Made by a program: the position numbers and the translations under genes
In this document: positions 56,398 to 64,000 of the stretch, one piece after another
How the letters are laid out: each line of letters opens with the position of its first letter
Numbering within the stretch: the first letter of the stretch is position 1
The notes under the pieces: model-generated
What the model was told of the DNA's origin: nothing
The model's database searches: none
Seen by the model: the letters and a program-made list of their open reading frames with translations, nothing else
Origin: Panacagrimonas sp052389915
GTDB lineage: Bacteria > Pseudomonadota > Gammaproteobacteria > Nevskiales > Nevskiaceae
DNA length: 64,000 nucleotides
NCBI GenBank assembly: GCA_052389915.1
Contig: JBQTHL010000032.1
Coordinates: 29,075 to 93,074, forward strand
Direction of reading: 5' to 3'

Positions 56398-56700
56398 ATG
56401 AGTATCTATCGCCTTGCCTTTGGCTTTCTGGTCGTCCTTCAAGTCGGCTGCGCCACTATCGAAACGGCCAGCGCCGTTCGAGACGGCAGTCCAAGGTACT
56501 TCGCCGGAACACGCCTCAACGTGGCAGCGGTCACGCAGAATTCCGACGCCCTTTCCAGGTTCGCCGAGTACGACATGGCGCCGCCCGGGCACCCCGCACT
56601 AGATCTGCCTTTTAGCCTCGTGGCAGACACGGTCATGCTCCCGTTCGCCGCCAACTATTCCTTGGTGGAGCCCGTCATGGAGACCCTGGGTGGACGGTAG
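56398..56700 (+). CDS. YceK/YidQ-type lipoprotein
   Basis: 100 residues from ATG 56398; the longer frame to 56350 adds an unconserved leader. A short signal ends in lipobox VLQVGC (Cys near residue 18). The mature part shows GSPRYFAGTRLNVAAVTQ and PPGHPALDLPFSLVADTVML, the pattern of the YceK/YidQ family (DUF1375). Function is unknown; members are envelope lipoproteins. It sits between yqgE and ruvX, a place usually empty, and ruvX begins 31 bp downstream. Confidence 0.82.
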   Translation: MSIYRLAFGFLVVLQVGCATIETASAVRDGSPRYFAGTRLNVAAVTQNSDALSRFAEYDMAPPGHPALDLPFSLVADTVMLPFAANYSLVEPVMETLGGR

Positions 56701-56731
56701 TGGGGTGAGCTGGACCGGCTAGCGACTGACG

Positions 56732-57148
56732 GTGTACCTCTCCTTCGACTTCGGACACAAGCGCGTTGGCGTTGCGGTCGGCGATTCGATCACAGGTACC
56801 GCGAGACCCCTGCCGACCTTGAGTTCCGCGACCGAGCCGGACTGGAAAGGTATCGAGCACCTGCTGGCCGAGTGGCGCCCCGAGGGCTTGATCGTCGGCC
56901 TGCCCTTGAACGACGACGGCTCCGATCAGCCCATCACCACGCAGGCTCGCCGGTTCGCGGAGCAGTTGCGCCAGCGCAGCGGGCTACCTGTACACCTGGC
57001 CGACGAGAGATTTTCATCGCGTGCGGCGGACGACTCGCTGCGCGACGCGCGATCCAGCGGACGCATGACGCGGCGTGTGCGCAAGGGAGATCGCGACGGC
57101 GAGGCGGCACGTGTCATCCTGGAACAATGGTTGCGCGATCCGGGTTGA
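56732..57148 (+). CDS. ruvX: Holliday junction resolvase-like protein RuvX (YqgF)
   Basis: 138 residues from GTG 56732. It opens YLSFDFGHKRVGVAVGDSIT with the catalytic Asp6 of the RNase H fold, then LIVGLPLNDDGSDQPITTQA and FAEQLRQRSGLPVHLADERF with the invariant Glu, and DGEAARVILEQWL near the end. YqgF proteins resolve branched nucleic acids or process 16S rRNA 5' ends. It closes the gshB-yqgE-ruvX group. The patatin gene is convergent, 21 bp away. Confidence 0.94.
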   Translation: MYLSFDFGHKRVGVAVGDSITGTARPLPTLSSATEPDWKGIEHLLAEWRPEGLIVGLPLNDDGSDQPITTQARRFAEQLRQRSGLPVHLADERFSSRAADDSLRDARSSGRMTRRVRKGDRDGEAARVILEQWLRDPG

Positions 57149-57169
57149 AACGGCCCGCTTACCGGTCGA

Positions 57170-58669
57170 TCACTCGTCCGCGCGTCGCAGAATCCCGTCC
57201 AGCGTGCGGCTGATCTCGGAGGAAATCCGGATCATCTCGAGGCGCGGCCAGGTCTGGCGTTCGCCTTCGAGTATCAGCTCGCCAATTTCGCGGTGCGTGA
57301 GTGGCGACACCAAGCGCAGCGGCGAAAAAATCCGCCGCCGCGGCGTGATGTTGATATCGCCCACGTAGTCCTGCGACACGAGATCGTGCGCCACCTTGTT
57401 GATCACGCCCACGGTGGAGGCGGGCAGGTACTTGCCGATGATCTTGTCGCTGGACTTGAGCACGTGCTGCGCCATGCCCTTGAGCATGTGGGTCACGGGC
57501 TTGAGAAAACTGCTCCGGGTCTTGTGATCGCGAAAGGTGAGCAGCAGCGCAGGGTTCACGTAGCTGACGATGTAATGGTTGGTGCCGTACAGCCGGGCCA
57601 GTTGCTTGGCCGGAAGGTCCGCCGCAAACACGCCGTCAATCCATCGCGACTTCAGGAACGGAACGGTTTCGCCGCGTGCATTGCGTGCCATCAATTGCAC
57701 CGGTTCGAATAGCCCCGGCACTGCGCACGAGGCACGCACGGCGGAGCGGATCAGGACGTGCGGCGAGGTGATGGCGTTGAGCAGGCGCGGCGTCTGGTGC
57801 CGCTCGCAGGGGCTCACCGAAATGCTGATGCTGCGGCCGGTACGCTCGAAGGCTTCGCGAAACGTGAAATCCGGAATCAGCCGCTCGAAAGTCTGCTCGA
57901 AGGCCTCGGTGCCGAAGATGCGGCGCAGGCCGGTGGTCCGCTCCAGCAGGGTGGGGTTCCAGGCCTCGCCGAAGTAAAGGTTCTCCGGCGTGAAGAAGCC
58001 CTGCAGTTCTTCCTCGGTGCGCGTGCCCACCACGGCGGCGACGATCGCGCCGGCACTGGAGCCGGAAATCACGTTGGGCAGCACGCCCTGCTCGAACAGC
58101 GCCTTGGCCACGCCGAAGTGAAAGAACATCAGCATGCCGCCGCTGCTCATCATCAGCGCGGTGCGACCGAAGCAGTGGCTGGCGCGATCGAACAGATCGT
58201 TCTTCACGGAGGTGGGAATCCTTGCCCCGTCCACCGACTCCAGGTGCGTCAGCGTGTCGGCGACCGTTTCCACGTATTCGGTGATCAGGCGCTTGGTTCC
58301 GAACTGCGCCTTCTCGTAGAGGATGGGCTTGCCCATGCCGCCGAGATTGCCGTGCACGCCTTCCTCGATCTCGAACAGTAGGCCCCAGTCGTCACCGTTC
58401 GCCCGCAGGGACCGCAGCTTCTCGAGCCGGTCGCCGATCATGGCGTAGTCGTACAGGCCGCTACGCCGCCGCTCCCTCCAGCGCGCGCGGCCGGTGAGGG
58501 TATCGAAGGCCATTGCCGTCGCCACCCAGTCTTCATAGCTGGTGGCCTCGCCGAGCCGGCGGCGCAACTGGCGTCGCTGGATTCGTTTCAACCCGGCCCA
58601 GCCATGCGTGACCGGAGCCGTGTCCACAGGGAAAGCTGGGGTGATGTCGACGGGTAGAGGCAGGTTCAT
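57170..58669 (-). CDS. Patatin-like phospholipase with DUF3336 N-terminal domain
   Basis: 499 residues from ATG 58669. The N-terminal DUF3336 region (about 25-160; LGEATSYEDWVATAMAFDTL, LRANGDDWGLLFEIEEGVHG) precedes a patatin lipase domain with an oxyanion turn (MMSSGGMLMFFHFGVAKALF), nucleophile elbow ISGSSAGAIV with Ser205, and a C-terminal dyad partner in RWIDGVFAADLP. This domain pair is the layout of yeast Tgl3/4/5 lipases and of many bacterial proteins, which act on acylglycerols or phospholipids. No signal peptide is seen, so it is probably cytoplasmic or membrane-associated. Convergent with ruvX. Confidence 0.92.
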   Translation of the reverse strand: MNLPLPVDITPAFPVDTAPVTHGWAGLKRIQRRQLRRRLGEATSYEDWVATAMAFDTLTGRARWRERRRSGLYDYAMIGDRLEKLRSLRANGDDWGLLFEIEEGVHGNLGGMGKPILYEKAQFGTKRLITEYVETVADTLTHLESVDGARIPTSVKNDLFDRASHCFGRTALMMSSGGMLMFFHFGVAKALFEQGVLPNVISGSSAGAIVAAVVGTRTEEELQGFFTPENLYFGEAWNPTLLERTTGLRRIFGTEAFEQTFERLIPDFTFREAFERTGRSISISVSPCERHQTPRLLNAITSPHVLIRSAVRASCAVPGLFEPVQLMARNARGETVPFLKSRWIDGVFAADLPAKQLARLYGTNHYIVSYVNPALLLTFRDHKTRSSFLKPVTHMLKGMAQHVLKSSDKIIGKYLPASTVGVINKVAHDLVSQDYVGDINITPRRRIFSPLRLVSPLTHREIGELILEGERQTWPRLEMIRISSEISRTLDGILRRADE

Positions 58670-58897
58670 AAGGACGAAACGTGAGAAACGGAGTTGCGAG
58701 CACAGGCTCGAAAGACGAAGCGACCCGGGCACCGCGAAACGGAGTGCATTATGCCGCCCCGCATCCGTAACCTCGCGTAGGTGCTTGCACGGAATCCCCA
58801 GAGGCCGGGTTTTCGCACAGCACGCCGTCGGCGCTGGCCATCGGCCTGATGCTGCCTGCCCTGATTCGCCGCAAAGCCCGACGGCCGAAAGCCCGGC
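58670..58897. other. Intergenic region between the DUF4197 and patatin genes
   Basis: 228 bp with no convincing gene; the open frames that cross it lack a family pattern or ribosome site. No strong hairpin was found. It should hold the patatin promoter. Confidence 0.4.
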
Positions 58898-59626
58898 TCA
58901 ACGGCTGCCAAAAACCTTCTTCAGGATTTCGCTGGTGCGCGCCGCGGGATTGCTGCGGATGGATTTCTCTTCCTCCGCCACGCGCACGAACAGACCTTCG
59001 AGCGCCTTGTTGGTGACGTAATCGTTCACGTCCATCTTCACCTCGGCGAGACTCGCCAGCGGGCCGGCGGAGGCGATCAGCTTGTTGTACTGCTGCACCA
59101 GCCCGGCCTTGGCGGTGACGTTGGCCACCAGCGGCTTGAACTGTGCGGCGAGTGTGGTACCGGTGGCCTGTTTGAAGAACTGCGTAGCCGCGTCCGGCGG
59201 TCCTTCCAGAATTTTTCGCGCGTCGGTCAGCGTCAGCTTCTGCACGGCTTGCGAAAACACATTCGCCGCCACCGGCACGGCCTTCTCGGCGGCGCGGTTG
59301 AAGGACAGGTGCAGCTCGTCCAGCTTGGGGCCGTAGCCGCCGATACGTAGCAACTGGTCGGCCTGCGTGATGGTCTTGGGCAACGAAATGCGAAAGCGCT
59401 CGCTGGCCCAGTAGCCGTCGGTCCTGCCGAGTTGCAGCACTGCGTTCTTCGTGCCCTTGGCCAGCGCCTCGCGCAGCCCCTGCACGATCTCGGCATCCGC
59501 CAGGGACAGGGTTTGCGGATTGCTCGTGGCCGCCTTCAGCGCCTGCCTGGCCAGATCTTCCCAGCTCGTGGCCGCAGCGGCGCCGGCACAGACCATTCCG
59601 AAGGCGAACACGAGGGGACGGATCAT
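58898..59626 (-). CDS. DUF4197 domain secreted protein
   Basis: 242 residues from ATG 59626; an extension to 59659 is unlikely. A signal peptide ends near AAAAT (about 21). The mature domain has LADAEIVQGLREALAKGTKN, AVLQLGRTDGYWASERFRIS, LPKTITQADQLLRIGGYGPK, LDELHLSFNRAAEKAVPVAA and FSQAVQKLTLTDARKILEGP, as in the DUF4197 family, and VNDYVTNKALEGLFVRVAEE near the end. Function is unknown; members are predicted periplasmic. It is the last core gene before the mobile region. Confidence 0.9.
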   Translation of the reverse strand: MIRPLVFAFGMVCAGAAAATSWEDLARQALKAATSNPQTLSLADAEIVQGLREALAKGTKNAVLQLGRTDGYWASERFRISLPKTITQADQLLRIGGYGPKLDELHLSFNRAAEKAVPVAANVFSQAVQKLTLTDARKILEGPPDAATQFFKQATGTTLAAQFKPLVANVTAKAGLVQQYNKLIASAGPLASLAEVKMDVNDYVTNKALEGLFVRVAEEEKSIRSNPAARTSEILKKVFGSR

Positions 59627-60094
59627 GACGGGAGTTCCGAGGATGACGGCGGCACTCATTGTAAAAGGGGCTCACCATTTAGCCGCCCGCGTCAATAGGC
59701 GCGCAAGCTTCTGACCCGCTGTGAAGCGGGGGCTGAGTTCAGCGGTAACGAATCACCGCGCCGATGTGTTGGTCGTTGGGTAGCGGCTCGCGAAAAAGCC
59801 GCACCAGTCACCGTTCTGGATCAAGGCAGCGGCGCATCGCGAGCGATGGTGTGCCGCGCCCCTGGCTCGCCATCGAGCCCCAAACACGCATGCGTTCCCC
59901 GATCATGTCCAGGTGCGTCGCGTAGCGCGATGCGCACAGGATCGCGAGATCCGTTGCCGGTCTCACCCTTGGCGTGGCTCATGACGGAGGCGGAAATTCA
60001 TCACCTCTGATGTTGGCGCCCGACGCCGGCGGCCATTCAGGCTCGCAGCTTTTGGCCAGGCCCCTTTCCGAGCTCGCCTGCGCCGGGCATGGAA
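59627..60094. other. Gene-poor region before the IS110 transposase
   Basis: About 470 bp without a supported gene. A hairpin CCCGC-tgtgaa-GCGGG is at about 59717-59732. Short frames on either strand show no recognisable product. Part of it may be the right end of the IS110 element, but IS110 elements lack clear terminal inverted repeats and the border was not found. Confidence 0.4.
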
Positions 60095-61111
60095 TCAGAC
60101 GAAGGCACGTTCCAGATCGAAGTCGGTGCCTTCACGCAGCATGTGGTAGCAGGCGCGTGCCAGCTTGTGCCCGACGGCTTTGAGTGCCACCAGGCGATGT
60201 TTCTTGGCCCGTCGGCGTTCGTACCAGCGCTGGATGGGTTCGGAGAACCGGATCGCATAGTTGGCGGCTTCGATATAGGCCCAGGCCAGATAGCGGTTGC
60301 CGCACTTGGCGTTGCCGCGCCCCTTCTGCTTGCCGTTGGAGAAGCGCTTGCTGTCGACGCAGCGGCAGTACGAGGCGTAGTCGCCGACATGCGCGAAGCG
60401 ATGGATATCGCCCGTTTCCAGCAGGATGGTCAGCCCCAGCACGGGACCGATACCGGGCGTCGTGCGAAGACGCACCAACGCAGGATCGGGGCGCATCTGT
60501 CGCAGCACGCACTTTTCCAATTCGGCAGATTCCTCGTGCAGCAGATGCCAGAGCTTGAGCGTCACTCGTGCGGCCTGACGCACATTGGCGTCGGGAAATA
60601 CCGGCATCAGTTCTTCTGCGGACAACTTCTTGACCGTGTTGGCGGACAGCCGCTGTCCGGTATGCCGCGTCCACAGGGATTGCAGCGCCAGCATCTGGCG
60701 CACCGCGAGTCGCACCACACGGCTGCGCTGACGCAACAGGTCGCGGACGGCGCGCTGTTGTCTGGGATAGATAAACCCTTCCGGCAGAATGCCGAGCCGC
60801 AGCAGGTTGGCCAAGTGTCGGGCGTCAGTGTGATCGTCACCGTGCTTGAGTCCGGCGTACTGCGGCACTGCTGCCGTGTGTGCCAGATGGACCTTGAAGC
60901 CGGCGTCCATCAGGCCGTCCACCAGCCAGTACCAGTTGTAGGTGGACTCCACCACCACACCGACCAACGATTCCCGATACGGTGTCAGCCCTTCGACCAG
61001 GCTCGCCAGCGCGTTCGGATATCGGTGCTCGTGAAGTCGCGTGCCGTGCTCGTCCATCACCGACAGCACGCTGTTGTTGGAATGCAGATCAATCGCCGCG
61101 TAAGCTTTCAT
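60095..61111 (-). mobile_element. IS110-family insertion sequence, transposase gene
   Basis: 338 residues. The N-terminal RuvC-like DEDD domain opens MKAYAAIDLHSNNSVLSVMD with Asp8, then VGVVVESTYNWYWLVDGLMD with Glu55, and GDDHTDARHLANLLRLGILP with further aspartates near 92-96. The C-terminal transposase_20 domain has LVRLRTTPGIGPVLGLTILL, GDYASYCRCVDSKRFSNGKQ and KGRGNAKCGNRYLAWAYIEA. IS110 transposases cut without flanking inverted repeats and are guided by a bridge RNA encoded in a non-coding end of the element. Neither end nor a target duplication could be fixed. The frame is intact, so the element may be active. Confidence 0.9.
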
Positions 61112-61330
61112 CGTCGTCTCCTCGTCGTGTCACGGTCACCATCAGGTCTTCGCAAACCGACGGTACCGCCACGCCGAGGAGGCGGCTAGATGAGTCTTCA
61201 GCTCCGATTGGCGCTCGCCGATCAAACCGGTGAGCGCCAGTCGAGAACGAGGTTGGCAAGGATTGCCGACCTACCGTCGCTAGCCCGAACTTGTGGCCAC
61301 GCCTATCTGCAGCGTGAGCACCGCGCACGA
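61112..61330 (-). other. Non-coding flank of the IS110 gene, candidate bridge-RNA region
   Basis: The bases before the transposase start on the minus strand hold two hairpins: CCGCC...GGCGG (61166-61185 on plus) and an eight-base stem TGGCGCTC...GAGCGCCA (61209-61239). IS110-group elements are known to encode a structured bridge RNA in this 5' non-coding end. That this is one is inference from position and folding potential; the loops have not been matched to a target or donor. Confidence 0.3.
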
Positions 61331-61674
61331 TGGGCGGATCCAAAAATCGCAGAAATCGTGCGCCGTGCGCACGCTACGAGGCCGCGAACCTGATCTGCGC
61401 ACGTCGATTCCCCCGACCGCCCTCGCCGCACCGCCTTGCATCATGCAATCATTGGCCTGTTCTAGATGCCTCCAGACCGCTTCTCAGTCCTGGTCAGGTG
61501 AGGCAAACCGCGTACGTAAAAAAGAAGGCGCCGACGGAGCAAGTGAAACCCGGTTCCGCATCAAACTGTATGCAGAAAAAATATTGAGATGTGGTCGGGA
61601 TTGTTTGGGGGCTTGGGTGCAGCTTCGCGCGCGCAAGGCGCACACCAGTCGAGCATTACGGGGAGATCAGGGTC
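61331..61674. other. Intergenic region upstream of the large secreted protein
   Basis: About 340 bp with no supported gene. It is notably AT-richer at 61480-61610, for example a poly-A stretch CGTAAAAAAGAAGG, and may contain the other IS110 border and the promoter of the following gene. GGGGAG at 61660-61665 is that gene's ribosome site. Confidence 0.4.
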
Positions 61675-64000
61675 ATGAAGCTGCACACGCCAGTCGCAAC
61701 CGCAATCCTGAAGGTCACCAGGGTGGAATCCGTGGGCGCAACCCGGATGTTGGATTTTGCGGAGCAAAAGAGCAGCTCTTCCCGGCCCATACCTCTGATT
61801 GCATCCGGGCCACCGCTGAATCCCATCGCCGCCGCCCTCGCGCTCGGCCTGTTCGGGATGCACACCGGGCCGGCCAGCGCCGCCACCCTCACCGTGACCA
61901 CCACGGCGCAGACCAGCGTGGTCGCCTGCACGCTCAGCGACGCCATCCGCGCCGCCAACACCGACACCGCCGTCGGCAGTTGCCCGGCGGGTGCCGCGGG
62001 GCTGGACACCCTGGTCCTGCCAGCCCGCAGCGTCTTCAGTATCACCACGCCCGAGGGCGGTACCTACAACGGCCTGCCCGTCTTCACCAGCGAGATCGTC
62101 ATCCAGGGCAATGGCTCGACCATCCGGCGCGATCCGGCTGCGCCCACGGCCTTCCGCATCGTGGCGGTCGGAAGCGGCAGCAAGCTCACCCTGCAGAGCA
62201 CCACCATCAGCGGCGGCGTGGCCGAATTCGCCGAAGGCGGCGGCATCCACGTTGGAGGCGGGGGCACCCTGGCGCTGGTCGACAGCACCGTGTCGGGGAA
62301 CGGGGCCAACTACGGTGCCGGAATCTATAACAGCGGCACCGTCACGCTGACCCGCAGCACGCTGTCGGGGAATGGTGCCTCTGACTTCGGCGGCGGCCTC
62401 TACAACGCCGGCACCGCCACCCTGACCGACAGCACCGTGTCGGGCAACGGCGCCTTTTATGGTGGCGGCCTCCACAACAAAAACACCCTCACACTGACCC
62501 ACAGCACGGTGTCGGGCAACAATGCCTCGCATGGCGGCGGTCTCACCAACCTGAGCGGCACCACGACCCTCTCCAAAAGCCTGATAGCCGGCAATACCGG
62601 CAGCAGCGGGCGGGAAGTGAAGCGGCTGAGCGGCACCGTCACGGCCAGCAACCTCAACCTGTTCGGCCATTCCGGACTCACCAACGCGCAGGCGTTTTAC
62701 GGCTTCAACCCTGGCGCCACCGACATCACCGCGACCAGCAACGGCAACACGCCCACCACGCTGACCAGCATCCTCAACACCACGTTGGCCTTCAACGGCG
62801 GCCCGACGCAGACCCATGCGCTGGTCACCGGCAGCCCGGCGCTGGATGCCTACCCGCCGGACGGCGGCGGCGCCTGCGTCGTCGCCACCGACCAGCGCGG
62901 CTTCGCGCGTCCCCGGTTCGGTGACTGCGACATCGGCGCGTTCGAGTTCGCCCTGCTGGAACTGGGCGATGCCCCCGCCAGCTACGGCACCCTGCTGGCC
63001 GACAACGGCCCGGTGCATGCCTACCCGGCAAGTCCGGGACTCGGCTTCTCCAAGGACAACGAATCCGACGGCCAGCCCTCGGCTGCGGCCGACGGCGACG
63101 ACAGCACCAACACCGACGACGAACAAGGCGTTACCACCCCGCTGAGCTTCACCCTCGGCCAGAACGGCATCAGCCTTCCGGTGAGCACCAACGGCAGCGG
63201 CTTCCTCAGCGCCTGGCTGGACATCAACGGTGACGGCGACTTCGACGATGCCATCGACGTCCTGACCCTGGATGCGCCCCTGAACAGCGGCTTCATGCTG
63301 ACGTTCAACCTGCCCGCTAACGCCAGTGCCGGCACCAGCTACTTGCGCCTGCGCGTGTGCACCGAGCTGGGCAGCTGCAACACCCCGCGCGGTGTGGCCA
63401 AGGACGGTGAGGTGGAAGACTTTGTCGTGACCCTGCTGCCGCGGCCTTCCTTCCTGCTCGGCGTGACCAAGGACGGCACCGGCGCGGGCACTGTGACCAG
63501 CACGCCGGCCGGCATCGACTGCGGGTCGGACTGCTCCGAAAGCTTGGCCGAGAACACCAGCGTGACGCTCACCGCCAACCCGGCCAGCGGCAGCGCGTTT
63601 GCCGGGTTCTCGGCCAACTGCGCCCCGGTCAGCGGCATGCTGGAGAAGTGCACCGTGAGCGTCGATGCCGCCAAGACCGTGACGGCGACATTCAACACCA
63701 CCATCCCCATCGGCAACATCGTTCAGAACGCCGGCTTCGAAACCGGCAGTCTGTTCCCCTGGTACTTCTTCACCGCGGGCAATGCCCTGGGCAGTGCCGC
63801 GGTGGTCAGCGACGTGAAGTTCGAAGGCGCCCGCTCCGCCCGCGTCACCATCACCCGGGCCGATGTGGCGGCGCCCTGGAACGCCACCCTGGGGCAACCC
63901 CTGAACCTGGTGGCCGGTGCTACCTACACCCTGAAGTTCCGCGCCAGGGCCGACCGCAACCTGCCCATCCGCGTGAATCTGCAACGCAACGTGGCGCCGT
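61675..64000 (+). CDS. Large secreted multidomain protein: CSLREA/beta-helix, GEVED, InlB-type and CBM4/9-like modules (3' end beyond the window)
   Basis: From ATG 61675 the plus strand stays open for 775 codons to the window end; a large antisense frame (61561-63984) is its shadow. An N-terminal leader of about 60 residues precedes a signal-like hydrophobic stretch (NPIAAALALGLFGMHTGPAS). Then come a CSLREA-like segment (VACTLSDAIRAANTDTAVGS) and parallel beta-helix turns with repeated LTxSTVSGNGA units (DSTVSGNGANYGAGIYN, RSTLSGNGASDFGGGLYNAG). A GEVED-like domain (WLDINGDGDFDDAIDVLTLD, KDGEVEDFVV) follows, then an InlB-type unit (GAGTVTSTPAGIDCGSDCSE), and a CBM4/9-like domain (GFETGSLFPWYFFTAGNALG). 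It is probably surface-exposed or secreted and involved in adhesion or polysaccharide binding. Confidence 0.85.
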   Translation, partial: MKLHTPVATAILKVTRVESVGATRMLDFAEQKSSSSRPIPLIASGPPLNPIAAALALGLFGMHTGPASAATLTVTTTAQTSVVACTLSDAIRAANTDTAVGSCPAGAAGLDTLVLPARSVFSITTPEGGTYNGLPVFTSEIVIQGNGSTIRRDPAAPTAFRIVAVGSGSKLTLQSTTISGGVAEFAEGGGIHVGGGGTLALVDSTVSGNGANYGAGIYNSGTVTLTRSTLSGNGASDFGGGLYNAGTATLTDSTVSGNGAFYGGGLHNKNTLTLTHSTVSGNNASHGGGLTNLSGTTTLSKSLIAGNTGSSGREVKRLSGTVTASNLNLFGHSGLTNAQAFYGFNPGATDITATSNGNTPTTLTSILNTTLAFNGGPTQTHALVTGSPALDAYPPDGGGACVVATDQRGFARPRFGDCDIGAFEFALLELGDAPASYGTLLADNGPVHAYPASPGLGFSKDNESDGQPSAAADGDDSTNTDDEQGVTTPLSFTLGQNGISLPVSTNGSGFLSAWLDINGDGDFDDAIDVLTLDAPLNSGFMLTFNLPANASAGTSYLRLRVCTELGSCNTPRGVAKDGEVEDFVVTLLPRPSFLLGVTKDGTGAGTVTSTPAGIDCGSDCSESLAENTSVTLTANPASGSAFAGFSANCAPVSGMLEKCTVSVDAAKTVTATFNTTIPIGNIVQNAGFETGSLFPWYFFTAGNALGSAAVVSDVKFEGARSARVTITRADVAAPWNATLGQPLNLVAGATYTLKFRARADRNLPIRVNLQRNVAP

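Noticed and set aside
59735..60000. A short minus-strand frame ending near 59735 upstream of IS110
   Set aside because: About 54 codons, no ribosome site and no recognisable family.
61561..63984. An 807-codon minus-strand frame
   Set aside because: Shadow of the plus-strand beta-helix/GEVED protein, which has a start, a ribosome site and recognisable domains.

Overview
The window is about 64 kb of high-GC bacterial chromosome. Gene content points to a Gammaproteobacterium: a glyA-nrdR-ribD-ribE-ribB(A)-ribH-nusB-thiL-pgpA run, grpE-dnaK-dnaJ, gshB-yqgE-ruvX, rimI beside a family-4 uracil-DNA glycosylase, DUF58/transglutaminase, and many dispersed GTAGG-type palindromes like those of Xanthomonadales-type genomes. 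I cannot assign a genus. No tRNA, rRNA or CRISPR array was seen.

Layout. 1-0.97 kb: the 5' part of a long serine O-acetyltransferase gene (cysE/epsC type) behind a rhodanese gene. 1.3-15.9 kb: the most unusual region. It holds MbnP, a MauG/MbnH-like di-heme protein with an extra adaptor-like C-terminal domain, a heavy-metal RND pump, a secreted 948-residue propeller-like protein distantly resembling SBP56/methanethiol oxidase, a PpiC-type foldase, an ankyrin lipoprotein, two overlapping adaptor genes and a TonB-dependent receptor. I read it as an envelope copper handling and export cluster with an unfamiliar composition. 15.9-25.5 kb: a c-di-GMP phosphodiesterase-like protein, DUF58 plus transglutaminase, an MFS carrier, and rimI and UDG separated by an acyltransferase gene and its decayed copy.

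25.4-33.3 kb: branched-chain amino acid genes leuA, ilvC and ilvN on the minus strand with ilvB divergent. A probable leucine leader peptide precedes leuA, pssA lies in the same run, and a low-GC foreign-looking ORF sits between ilvC and pssA. A crotonase follows ilvB. 33.4-37 kb: etfA, etfB and ETF-quinone oxidoreductase, with a palindromic repeat filling each intergenic gap. 37-45.2 kb: one long minus-strand run, glyA-nrdR-ribD-ribE-ribBX-ribH-nusB-thiL-pgpA-can, covering riboflavin synthesis, ribonucleotide reductase control, antitermination, thiamine-phosphate kinase, phosphatidylglycerophosphatase and carbonic anhydrase. The ribBX-ribH gap is one nested palindrome, and a palindrome of the family seen in the etf gaps lies in frame inside ribD.

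45.3-59.6 kb: housekeeping genes nadA, rplY, pth, ychF, nadC, dnaJ, dnaK, grpE, gshB, yqgE (with an EF-Ts-like N-terminal extension), a YceK-type lipoprotein, ruvX, a patatin-like lipase and a DUF4197 protein. 59.6-64 kb: accessory end with an IS110-family transposase and the first 776 codons of a large secreted protein with CSLREA/beta-helix, GEVED, InlB-like and CBM4/9-like modules, cut by the window edge.
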